Of a stretch of DNA of 64,000 nucleotides, positions 27,048 through 38,822 are shown piece after piece; position 1 is the stretch's first letter, and every line of letters starts with the position of its first letter. This DNA is from Pegea sp. RAD2-039 (lineage: Eukaryota; Chordata; Thaliacea; Salpida; Salpidae), in contig JAQGEQ010000071.1 of the NCBI GenBank assembly GCA_034620365.1, forward strand, positions 5,642,001-5,706,000, read 5' to 3'. Made by a program: the position numbers and the translations under genes. The notes under the pieces are model-generated. The model was not told where the DNA came from. It made no database searches and saw nothing but the letters and a program-made list of their open reading frames with translations.

Positions 27048-30000
27048 ATGATGATATTAATGAAAGTTTTCATAATTTTATCAATTTTTGGCGTTGGAAA
27101 CACTAGAAGTAAGTTTTTTTTTAAATTCAAATTTAATTTTTAACTACACTTGTAAATTTTTTACAACAATCATAAGATTTGATGAAAAAATTTTTAGGTC
27201 TTTTTCTTGAAATTTTAAATTTTGTCTTAAACATTTTCATTAGCTTTATTTTATCCACACAGAATTTCTTTTAAGGAATTTTATTTCAGTCATGTCAATA
27301 CTCACATAGTTTATTTGAATCACATTTCAATTGAATGCTTTTTAATTTAATTGGTGTTTGTTACTGCATGATATAAACAAAAATATTTTAAGCTAGTTAT
27401 TAAGCTGTCACCACTCATATAATTTAAATGAAAGTTTGTAAACCTAGTGTAAATACAGAATAATTGCTGACAGGAAATTTAATAGAAAATAATTTATCTT
27501 TTCATTCAGTTAAACCTCAATTAAGTTTTCAAGCGCTAAAAATAAATCTTAGCTATTTGAACAATTTCATACATATATAAAGTTTAGTTTTTAAACGCTT
27601 GAATAACTTGATTTCAACTTTTGTTACAAAATCAAATATTTGTATTTCTAAAAGTAAATAATAGATTTGATAATGAAAAGATTCTTTTGTTAGATTATTT
27701 ATCTTAATAAGATAAATTTGCGATTAATAAAAAGTTTACATTGCGACTTAATAGTATCTTGCAGCTGCTAGTGACGTTTTTCCTTTACATTTTTTCACCT
27801 CAAATACCATTCTTTAATCTATAAAACTATTTTAAGCTCGAAATAAAACCTTAATCGTGTGAAAGATATAGATTTTGGTTTGTATTAATCAAATCAAATA
27901 TTTTCTAGAAATTGAGTGCACAGCAAGCGGGCATAAGTGTCGTCCAATCACAAGCCCTGTTTGCTCAATTGCTTTTCACAATGAAGGCGAATGCATGGAA
28001 GATTTATATGTCTCTAAAAGTTGTGACTACTGCCCTGGTAATTTTCATCATATTTATTTCTATTTGAAAATAGCTAAATTAAAAGTTATTTTAAAATATT
28101 TAAACCCGTAGATTTAGAAATATTATGAAAACTTTTTAGTCAACAGCAGATTATTTGAGGATTTATCTAAAAGTCAACTGTTAAGTTGTAGAATTAAGAT
28201 AATCTGAAAAAGAAATTGAAGTTGATAGTGACTACTCTTTAAATTAGTTTAATGAATTAAGAAGCTTCCAGCTGTTCTATTAATGTTCGTCTTTTGATTA
28301 AAGTTGATTTTATTATCAGTAAAACATTTTAACTTTGAAATCAATTTCTTTTAGTTTTCATTCTTTGATTTGTTAAAAATCAAACTGAATTTATAGAAAC
28401 AAAGAAGTTATATTGAAAGTTATCTGATATCATAATAAACTTCACAACATTTTACAATGTAGTTTACGAAACAAACTCTTTTTTAATACCTTCCTCTGTT
28501 TGTTGACTGAACTGTGACTCTATTTTTTAGAAACACACATCCCAGGTGTTAGTGGACCAAGCCTTGACGAAGATAAATACCCATGCAGACAGGAAGATGG
28601 TTATTTTAAGTGTCCAGATCATTTAGAAAATAATTGTGTTCGTCGGTCTATGTTGAATAAACTGAATTCTTTCTCTCCATGCTTTGGTTCCGGTAGTAGA
28701 TATACTTACTATAATATATCATGTACAGATGAAGAACTCATGTGCCATACACACAAGCAAGTTTTGAGAATTAATTTTTATAATTTGATTAAGCTCAAAA
28801 TAGGAAATTTATGAAATTAAATTTACAATTTGATGATCAAGATATATTTGAAAACATTTTTTAATAATTTTTTAAGAAGCTAAAAATAGAAATCTGTTGC
28901 AACAACCGCATACTAATGGGACTTAAGATATATTTAGTTTTAATATTTAAGTATTTGGCAACTGTAAATTATTAAATAAAATTGACCTTAGTAATTATAA
29001 CTTATCCAAATTTTCAAATATTCTGTTCAGTAATTTATGGAAACTTTTGTTTAGAAAAAAAATTCGAGTTTAAAAAAAAACTAAAATAGCTAAAAAAATT
29101 AGCATTTGCTGAATTCAAATCGATTTCAAAGTTTACTGATTTTTCCAACCAAGTTGTTCCTGAATACAATTCCAATTTGTACATTAAAGGTAACAGCATT
29201 TCTCTTTTAGTCGCTGCGTAACGCGTTTTGAAATCAATACTCGGTTTGGATGTGAGTTTTCATCTCGACAACTTCACATTACTTGTCATCAAGAAGATGA
29301 GTTTGAATGTAAGATCAGTAAGCGATGTATTCCTCGTAGATGGATCAGAGATGGTTCCCCTGATTGCTCTCTAAATGTGGTAGGTTCAGAGAAAGTTTGT
29401 TTAAAGTTGTTACAATTAAAAACTTTTTAGGATTATTTGAATGATACAAGTGATGAAGATGAACCTTTAGAATCTTGTGATTCGACAACAGAGTTCCGTT
29501 GCCATGACAAGACACTTCGTTGCATACCACGTGACATGGTGATGAATGGAATGAAAGATTGTTTAAATGGAAGTGATGAAGATCAAGCTTTGGATTGTAA
29601 TGATCAAAATGAGTTCAGATGTTCGATAAATGGTCGATGTATACCAAGATATCGTGTAAATGATGGATTTGCTGACTGTATCAACGCTACTGATGAAAAT
29701 CTTCCTCATTTCGACTGTAATCTTCACAAAGAGTTTGAATGTGTTGGAGAACACAGATGCATACCAAGATCGTGGGTGGGTAATTCCCTTTTCGATTGTA
29801 AATCAAGAATAGATGAAGAAGAACAATTGAGAAATTGTACAGAAAATGAATTTGCTTGTGAAGATGGTTCTCGATGTCTACCTCGAAAGTATCTTTGTGA
29901 TGGAGTAAAGAATTGTGCAGATTGTAGCGACGAAATCGAACTTTGTGATGAACCTCGACGCTTCAGATGTAGCAACGATACTTCTGTTTGTATTCCTTGG

Positions 30001-32163
30001 GCTTATACATGTGATGGCGAGGAACAATGCTCCGATGGATCTGATGAACGAACATATCAGTATCCTGGTTTCAAATGTGATATCGGTGGACAAAGATGTC
30101 TCGTACCTCAATACGCGCTAAAACTTCCATATCTTAACATTTGTCCCGACAAATCAGACCGTTGCTATGACAACAAGGGCAACTTTCAATGCGCGCGTTG
30201 CCTTGACAACAAGACGATTATTTCACCGAAACAGCTTTGTGATGGGTTTATAGACTGTCCTGATTTATCTGATGAATGTTGCTGTGAAGAAACAAAAGCT
30301 GAACCAATTTGTCAGTTGGTTTATTCATCTGATCCAAAAGAACCAGACACCTGTTCGAGTCCTTCACAAGTTTGTAACGGAATCGATGAATGTGGTGAAG
30401 ACGAAAGATTCTGTTTTGACGCGCGCTTACACCCAAAAATTAACTCTTCATCTTTTTGTACAAATGAGTTCCCAAATATCGGTTTAAAGATGAGATTTAA
30501 TCGAAGACCCACTAGATTTTGTGATGGTGTAGTCACGTGTATGTTTAGAGAAGACGAATGTGGAGTTAATTGTAATGATAGTTCACTTTGTCGTAAAATT
30601 AGCAGTAGCGTTAGTTGCCTGGTAGATAATATCCACTCGTTCCTACCTGCCGATCAGATATGTGATGGTGTGATGAACTGTGATGATGGATCAGATGAAG
30701 TTGACTGTATAGGAAGATTTGAATGTGATGCCAGAGATAGTTCATTAAACAAAAGGCTTGAAGGTAAAATTGTTAGCATCGAACAAGATAAAATCTGCGA
30801 CCTCAAAGTTGATTGCTTAGATTATAGCGATGAAACCAATTGCCCTGATACAACTCATTTTTATTGTCTAAGTGGTGAAACTATTTTTGTAAGCAGAGAT
30901 AAATGTCTTAATAGTGTTTGGGACTGTACAGATGGGTCAGATGAATGTCCTCCTGAAAGTTATAAGGAAAATATTTTTTCAGATCGTAAGGAGCTTTTCA
31001 AAAATATTTTTATGCGTATTTGTGTCTGGATAACAGGATCACTTTCCATAATTGCTAATATTTTAGTCGTACTTTTTTCAAAACGAAAACTTCAGCACTG
31101 TCGACAGAAAAACTCAGTCGCTTACTGTAACCGATTACTAGTCCTTCACTTGGCAATATCTGATTTTTTAATGGGTATTTCCCTTTTTATTCTTGCTAAT
31201 AACTCACTCAAATTTTCAGGAGATTATTGTATACATGACGTACAATGGAGAAGCAGTGGAACTTGTAATCTAATTGGAGTTTTAACTATGCTTTCTACAC
31301 AAGCATCTATTAATATTTTAACTGTGTTAACATCACTTCGTCTTTATGTCACTATGAAACCAATGACACTCAATATGGTCCGCCACCGCTTGTGCTGGAT
31401 TGTAATTCTGTTCTCATGGCTGCTAGCTTTAATTTTTAGCACTATTCCTGTGTTGAAACCTCATAAGTTTGCCACACAATACTGGATTGCTCAACAATCC
31501 TTCTTTAAAACTTCTTTAGTTACTTCTGATTCAATTCAAAAGTACTTGAGTAAAAATAACCAAATAGTCAATACGAGTCAAGTGTTAGATGAAGGATTCT
31601 GGTTTTCAAATGAAGCTAACTCAACTTTTCCAAATCGATTTATTAAAATCAAAGGAATCTTCGGTTACTACAGCACTCAAAGTATTTGCTTTCCGAACTT
31701 TTACACGGAAACAACTCACCCTCACTTTACATATTCATTCTGTATCATCACCTACAACACCTTAGCTATGTGCTTCATTGCGATTAGCTACTTCCTTATC
31801 TACAGAAAGTCTTTAGTAAAGAAAATGGTCTCAACGGATGTCAACAATTCTTCAGTAGATCAAGATCGTCGAACATTACGACGACGAATCACTTTGGTTG
31901 TTATGACAAACAACTGTTGTTGGTCGCCAATTTGTGTCATGGCTTATATGAGTTTTGCTGGCTTCTCACTACCATCAGTCGCTTATTCTCTATCTGCAGT
32001 ATTTCTCCTTCCCATCAATAGTTTTCTAAACCCTATGATCTATTCGATGTTGCATCGGCGAGCTTACAAGAAGGTCAACATCACTATACGTCGCCTCTAT
32101 TCTGACAAACGCAGCACAATAATTGATGACGTCACTGAACAGATTGAACTAAACTCTGCTTAA
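27048..32163 (+). CDS. Receptor B: LDLa-repeat 7TM receptor
   Basis: Paralogue of receptors A and D. Five exons: 27048-27108 (signal peptide, MMILMKVFIILSIFGVG), 27909-28037, 28531-28756, 29211-29379, 29431-32163; 1105 residues with the same intron phases (1, 1, 2, 0). Intron 3 begins GCAAGT rather than GT: only the GC donor at 28757 keeps the phase used by A and D. The ectodomain has the CTASGH...CDYCP segment, then about 12 LDLa-like modules. The 7TM part shows NSVAYCNRLL, SDFLMG, LTSLRLYVT (no DRY acid), CWSPIC and LLPINSFLNPMIYS. Residues 4-195 of the last exon are almost identical to A and D; the 7TM domain is strongly diverged. An AATAAA at about 32462 can serve polyadenylation. The gene lies between the arms of the inverted duplication. 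Confidence 0.93.
29437..30017 (+). repeat. Ectodomain block shared by A, B and D
   Basis: 581 bp in receptor B, matching 43920-44500 in D and 19139-19719 in A (reverse strand). It encodes LDLa modules 1-5 with only a handful of amino-acid differences (for example SVNGRC/SINGRC, TEDEF/TENEF, EDQ/EEQ), and silent sites are also almost unchanged. Similarity drops abruptly after ACATGTGATGG. This is a sign of recent homogenisation, not simply of protein constraint. Confidence 0.9.
30143..30326 (+). repeat. Second ectodomain block shared by A and B only
   Basis: About 185 bp from CCCGACAAATCAGACC to GTCAGTTGGTTTAT, essentially identical to 18835-19018 of receptor A (reverse strand) and absent from D, which has a diverged version. 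It encodes CPDKSDRCYDNKGNFQC through the CDGFIDC module. It lies between stretches where A and B differ strongly. Confidence 0.88.
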
Positions 32164-35100
32164 ATAGAACGAACTATTTTCAGTCATTTGTTTCAATAGT
32201 GGAACGCTTGATTTGTAATAATTGAATCACTCGATGTGACGTCATCATCATATGTTGGTAGGATTGAGGTGAGAACAAGACCTGTTTACCACGTTGCACT
32301 TGGATATTTTCTACTTTTGTATATTAATCTGTGAGCTTTTATGTTATTTTTTTGATACGTATGTTTTTGTTGTATCTTGCCGTTTACTTCTGTCACAGTC
32401 CAATCGTGATTTGAGACTAAAAGATAACTTTAAACTCTTTTCTCTTTAGTAAGATGTAAGTAAATAAAAAAAACTTTTATGATTTTCAAGGAAATTTTGT
32501 TTGATCATTTCATGCGCGCAAGAATTTTAAGTTGAGTCTTTTACAAGAAAGGTAATAAATTGTTGAACTCTTTCGACCTGCTTAAGATATTCAAAGCGTT
32601 TACCAACTCAACAAGATCTCAAAAATTTAATTTAAGAGTTGAAATATACAACTAAAGCTAAACATCATTTAGTTTTTAATAATTTCTTAAATTAAAACTA
32701 AAATTACTTTTTCAATGGATTTATCGATCTTGCTATAAAAGAAAATGTCTCAAATATTAATTACTTCTTTTTAAAGATAAAAAAAATATATTAAAAGTAA
32801 AATTTTGAAAATAAGCAGGATATAAGACGTTTTACAGGGTGTTAACAACCTTAAAAACTAATTAATTACATGTTTGAAAACAAAACTCCTTTAGACTTGT
32901 CTTATAAAAAATGTTTACATAATTTTACCTAATATTTAAACTCAAGAAGAAGTTCTTGTTTTTATTTAAAGTTTTTTTAAGATAAAGCTCAAATTTTGAT
33001 GAATAATATTATTGTTTTCTGCTTTTCCTATCTTTCTTCTGATATTGTTTTTCTATAAATTACAACAAATTAAATTAATTTTTCTTTAGTTTTCAACCTA
33101 CGTAGATAAAAAAAGTCAATTTCTTTAAGAGCCCAATTAAATTATATTACAAAATAACATTTATCATCAAAATTAAGACCTTGAACCCAGCTAATTGGAG
33201 CAATTTATTAGTTTGCTGTGAAATAATCAAAGGAAATCTAAGTTGAAAATATATAATTTAGGCGATTTAGTAAAAAAATTTCCACTATAATACCTAGATA
33301 GGTCTGTTTGATATTGAGTAAAACTAAAAATAAATTTTAGGTCATATATTTACTTTTATTAAATAATTTCGTCTAAAAAATGTCAAAAATTTTAGCTTAT
33401 TGATTTACTTTTTGTATAAGCTCCTTAAAGAATATTTTGTAAACATGAAATCTCACCAACAAATTTTATACTATTTTTACATATTGTAGATGTAGTAAAT
33501 GAGTTAGATGTTTTTACAAATCTTTAAACTAAGAACTCTTCAACAAAAGTTTTGAAGTTTTGGTATTTTCTCTTTTTCTTTTAATATTTTGGAATAAATA
33601 AAGCTTAATTTAATAATTAATATTTTTTACTAAAATTTTGAGCTAATGCTTTAATTACTTTCAAATGAATGTTTTGAATATATACAAGCAAATTAAAAAT
33701 TTAATAAACATAACAATCTTTCATTAAAAAACACTTAAATATAAAACAATTAAAAACTATTTCCTCAAATATTAAACTAATTACTTATTGATAAGTAAAA
33801 ATGATCTATGAAAGCAGATACAATTTCTTAAGTAAAATTTAACTTATATAGCAAAAAACTAAAACTTAAAAAATTAATTTCATAATAAGATATTTTCTAA
33901 GATATTCTTTGTATTGTTTCAAACATAGTTAAATTGAAACCTAGTTCTATTCGTGGATATTCTCAAAATCAAACAAACGTGAAATTAAATGTTTAGAATA
34001 TTTTAAAACAGTTTGAAAAAGTGCATTTAAAAGTTTAATGGTAAAACAAGTTGTATGTACATTAGGTTTAAAACAAGAACCTTTCAAATTAACAATGTTC
34101 AATCATTAATTAGAAGTGTTTTATTAGAGCTTGTTTCAGTTTTATTCCATCATAAAATTCTTCGTTGAAATACTTCACAGCTAATACAAACCTTTTAATG
34201 TACTTTCATCAAACTTTTCAAAGTAGTTATATCTCAAACCTCGACCAGTGTCTATAAACATTTTAAAAAACTTGATACATACAAGCACTGGGCTTATAAA
34301 AACAACAAAAGCAATTTACGTTGTCGTTAAATTGAATATTTTTTGTAAATCAATATTTCAATATCTATATTATGAAAATAATGTCGATTTGAAATGTTAC
34401 CTTCTAAAGAAAATTTAATATGAAACAACTAGAAACGTATATTGTTAAAGTAATAAATTATGCAAGTTTATTGACTTGTAATTATTAATTTTAATACACA
34501 ACCGTGTCACGGCTAGTTTAGATTTTCTTTAAAGTCTAAAAATATTACAACATAAATTATTGAGTTGTTTTTATCTTGTTTGACACGAAATCTTGTTTGA
34601 ACTATTAGCTAGCAGTTTCACAAAAGTATTAAAATAAAACTTTTTTAAACAAGTTAGATTTTATTAATTTCTTCAGAAAATTATGAAGCTTATAAAAAAT
34701 TCAAGTAAGGTAATAAAACAACCGCTAAAGAATAATTCTTGAGTTTATGATCTTAAAATAAAAAATTTAAATAAAAAAATCCATTCTAAGATCTCGAGAA
34801 TAAACTAAATAATTTTTATAAGATAAAAGTGAACAGGTTTATAGTTTTCGTAAGATGTAAATTTTTAAGGTCATGATACTTTGAAACAAAACAACTGTAA
34901 TGTGAATTACCAAGTGACAAAAACATGATGAAAACTAAAACAGTAATGTAAAAGAAAGCAAACAAGAAAATGTTTTTACACACAGCTACAAACAACTTTT
35001 TAAATATTAAGATCAGAAGGTATAATTAATTTACATTAATGTTCTAAACGTTTGTATAAACAATTAAGAAAACTCAATGACTTTATTTTAAAAAACGTTT

Positions 35101-37661
35101 TAGATTGAAAAGGTGGTAAATAAACTTTTTCAACCACACCATATTCAAATAAACCTTTTTCGATCGTATAAAACTGTTCACAATTTAACATTTGATAAAA
35201 ATGACAGGTATAGTGCACTTAGAAAGTTAAAAATGTTTGATAACGATTAATATTTATCAAATTCTACGTAGAAATTTTGTTACAAACATTTGAAAATTGT
35301 GTAAATAGAAATCGATACTTAAGTAAGATTTATGAGTAAAATCTCCTTTCCACAAAGTTATCTTTTTTGTATTTTTATCAAGCATATTTTCTATTACATA
35401 CTAAAGTATATTTTTCTAAGTAGCTTTAATTAAGATTGATTTGATTTTTTGTTAAATTTTTTCAGATTGCTTGAAATTTATGTACATATTTTGTAAGTAA
35501 AAAATATCAAAATTAGGAATAACTTTCAAAATTGATTGCTGATAGTTTAGTTCTATCAACAGGAATTTTTCTCCTTCTTAATCTTATTTACTAAAGAACA
35601 TCCTGTTTAAGGTCATGCCCTAAAATAAAGACTGATTAGCCAGACTACAGATTCAAAAAGCTTAAATTATACAAAGCAAACTTCGTAACAGAAGTTATCA
35701 TTCATATTAAGTTTATTCAATTAGTATTTTGTCACATATTTTATCTTAATTAAGAATTTTTAGTGTTTCAGTTGATAATGAGAAACGTACATTTGACAAT
35801 TTTACTCAAGTTGACTTTGTTTGAGTAAATAAAGTGAAATATCCTTTAAACTGAAATTATTATGGATTGAAACTACGAATAATAGAAATCGATTTATACA
35901 TGTTAACATTAACAGCTTTACTAACAAAACAAGTTTTGTAAAGTTTAACATTGAACTAAACAATCATTTGTGTGAAGAAAAAAATCTAAAACTTCTTATT
36001 CAGAATTTAACTTAAATGGAAAAGATGGTTATCCAAAAACCCAACAAATGTCATTTATTATAATTAGATTAAATAGAACTTGTAGCTCTCAATTGAAATT
36101 TTAATAAAATTGAAAAACTATTAGAGTCTGAATAATAATTTGTTTTCTGAAACGCTTTCATAATAGGCTACTACATTATAAAAAAAGCTCAATTTTAATT
36201 TTATCTTTACAAAAACAAAACATAATTGTCTCTTTTTTTTCAACAAAAATTTCATTATCTTTAATATTTTACAATAACAAGTCTAGTAATGACTTGATTA
36301 AATCATTTATTTGAATCTTAAAAACAAAACGATAAAATATGAGGTCTAATATCGTAATAAAATAGGTTTTTGTGACTAAAATCAAATGAACAGCTCTTAA
36401 GATAAGTAAGGCAAGGTTAAAGAAATTTTTTCACTAAATTTAATCTGATTTTTAAATCTGCAATTTTCATTCGAAAATTTTTCTCAAGTTTCAAGCTTAA
36501 GGAATTTGGCATCCATGAAATAAGCTCATTTTCTAAGTAGGTCATTTCTTGAGATGTCTATCAGATAATTTTAGTTATAATCTTTAAAAAATAAACAAAT
36601 TTTTGGGTCAATCGAAAAGTATGTCTTAAAATTTATTCTGTTTTTGAAATTTATCAAATTAATTTTTAAACAATTTTAGTTTCTTAATTTTTCTCAATTT
36701 GAACAATTGAAAAACAAATCAAATTCCCCTTTTTCTGTAAACTGTAAACTAATTAAGCAAAGAAGTTGAACACGCTCTAAACGCGGATATGACGTCATCA
36801 CAGAAATAGTGTCGAGTTTTATTGATAGATGGGAAAGTAAACAGATGAGAAAGTTTTTAAAAGATAGCCGCCCTAAAAGAAAATTAAAATTAGATATTTT
36901 TCTCCGGATAAAAATAAGAATTTAGGTTATTAAACAAACCATCCAAATGGAAAAGTTATTATAAAAAAAAAATTTCTCAAACTCTCTCACTTCTGCCCTC
37001 TAGTGGACATAATTACAATAATATCTAAATGTTGATTTAATTTCTTGTTATTTGATAAAAACGTTTCTACTTAAAAATTTTAATGTAAACATCCTGATTT
37101 TCTGATGACAATTAGAAGTTGGAAACTTCAATGAGAAAAGTTTGAAGTTTGATCTAATTAAATAACAAGTTTACAGATTTTAGTTTAACGTATTAGTCTT
37201 TTAGCCAATTACAAATTTCAAAAGATTTAAAGTTTTTGTTTTTAGAAGAACAGAAGTTTATTCATTGATGCATATCAACTTCAGTTTTCTTTTAGTTTTC
37301 TAGTCTACAACTAAAGTTTTAAATTCAGTTAAATTTGAAAATTTTCAATAAAAATTGCAATCTTTTAAGTTAATTTGTCAGTTTTCAAATTTCTATTTTA
37401 CTGCCAACAATTTTCTCCAAATTTATTTCTGTTTTTTGTTTTTCATCACTTCCAAATCGCTTTCTTTAGATCCGTAGCTCTTTAGCAGTGAAACGAGTTC
37501 CCCAAAATTAACTTTCCTGTTTTTAATCGGCGTAAAAACAGAACATTTTATGTTTTCAATTTCAAACTTAGAAATTAAATAAAAACCAAAAAAATCTTTA
37601 TTTAAGGAGCTCAAACTGATATTTTGATTATTTCAAGATGACTTTTAAAAACTCTATTAAG
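32164..37661. other. AT-rich spacer downstream of receptor B
   Basis: Contains receptor B's 3' UTR with a TGACGTCA at 32237-32244. It is otherwise AT-rich DNA without a recognisable gene. Another TGACGTCA lies at 36790-36797, just outside the right duplication arm that begins near 36955. A 60-codon ATG frame on the minus strand (35036-35218) has no support beyond being open. Confidence 0.5.
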
Positions 37662-38822
37662 ATGGAGAAGTTTTTGTTAATTTTGTTAGCTGTAATCTTT
37701 AAATGTACAAGCAAAAGTAAAATGTTTTTCTTTTATCACTTTTTCAAATGATGTAAACAAAATCGGCAACAAGCTGATACTTTGCAAATAATTTATTAAC
37801 TAATTTTATATTTCAAAATTAAAATAAATTAATTTTTCTAGAAATATCTTGCACCACAAGTGGTCACGTGTGCAGGTCATCTATGTTAGGAGCTTGTAGC
37901 TCTAAAAGAGCTTTTCTTGAAGACCCATGCTTCACACACTTTGGCAATAAGTCGTTAGAAAGTGGTTACATTTCACCTCATTGTGATTATTGTCCAGGTA
38001 ACTTCATCATAAACTAAACAACAAAACTTACTCAAATCAGGAACGGAACAAAGCTAATTGCTCGTTTTATTATTCATCGTTAATTGAATAAAGTTTTTGA
38101 GATTTCAAAATGTCAATGAAATAATAACGATGAAGAAAAATAACTTTGAAGTGACTTTTTAACTTGTTGGAAATAGAATATTTTGAAACTTTTTATTTTA
38201 ATTTTTATCAAATGATTGATAAATACAAAAAATTTGATTTGAATCAGAAGCATATCCTGTTCCTGAAGATGGTCCTTCAATACAACCAGGAATATATCCA
38301 TGCAGATCAGAAGACGGTTTCTACCGATGTCCGAAGCATCCAGATGATAACTGCATCCGAAGATCTGTAGTGAACAGATTGAGCAGTCCTTCAGGAGCGT
38401 GTAAAGACTCAAACTCTTTTCTTAGCATCACTTGCTCAGATGATGAGTTAAGTTGTAAGACACACAAGTCAGTTTTTCATCTTTACTAATTTCTTTTGAG
38501 TTTTGATTTTATTTAATAATTTTCTTCTAATTTCGAAAAAATTTTTCACAAAGTTAGTAAAAGTACATGAACTGATTTGCACATAAAATAATAAGTAACC
38601 CTGCTGTAAGACATTATCTGATGAAGTCTTATTAAATATAATTGATCTTATCTCTACAAAGACTACTGAAGAAAACTTTGTAAAATGTTGAACTTTTTAA
38701 GTTAATCTGAACTTATTGAGATAAAACTCAACTTTTTATAAGAATATTGAAATAATTTTCACAAAATTTTATTAAAACATTATTTGTACTTTTATGAAAC
38801 GAATAAAATATGAAGCAATACT
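36955..38822. repeat. Inverted duplication, right arm
   Basis: Reverse complement of about 20396-22270, including introns and upstream flank. It carries receptor exons 1-3 intact but stops before any exon 4. The opposite orientation puts receptor B inside a 14.7-kb loop between the two arms. Confidence 0.9.
37662..38467 (+). pseudogene. Receptor C: orphan exons 1-3 of an LDLa receptor
   Basis: Three intact exons identical in layout to receptor A: 37662-37716 (signal peptide), 37842-37997, 38248-38467, phases 1, 1, 2, 143 codons with no stop or frameshift. Only a few residues differ from A (SSKRAF for SSKKAF, SFLSIT for SFLGIT). All splice sites survive, including the donor after exon 3. No exon 4 or 7TM exon follows before receptor D starts at 41629, so this is a 5' fragment copied with the inverted duplication. 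It is either a truncated pseudogene or an alternative first part: its phase-2 end is compatible with receptor D exon 4 at 43429. Confidence 0.8.

Noticed and set aside
34495-34520. AACCGTGTCACGGCT resembling a flatworm spliced leader
   Set aside because: Only a short inverted-repeat resemblance; no conserved donor, Sm site or stem-loops follow.
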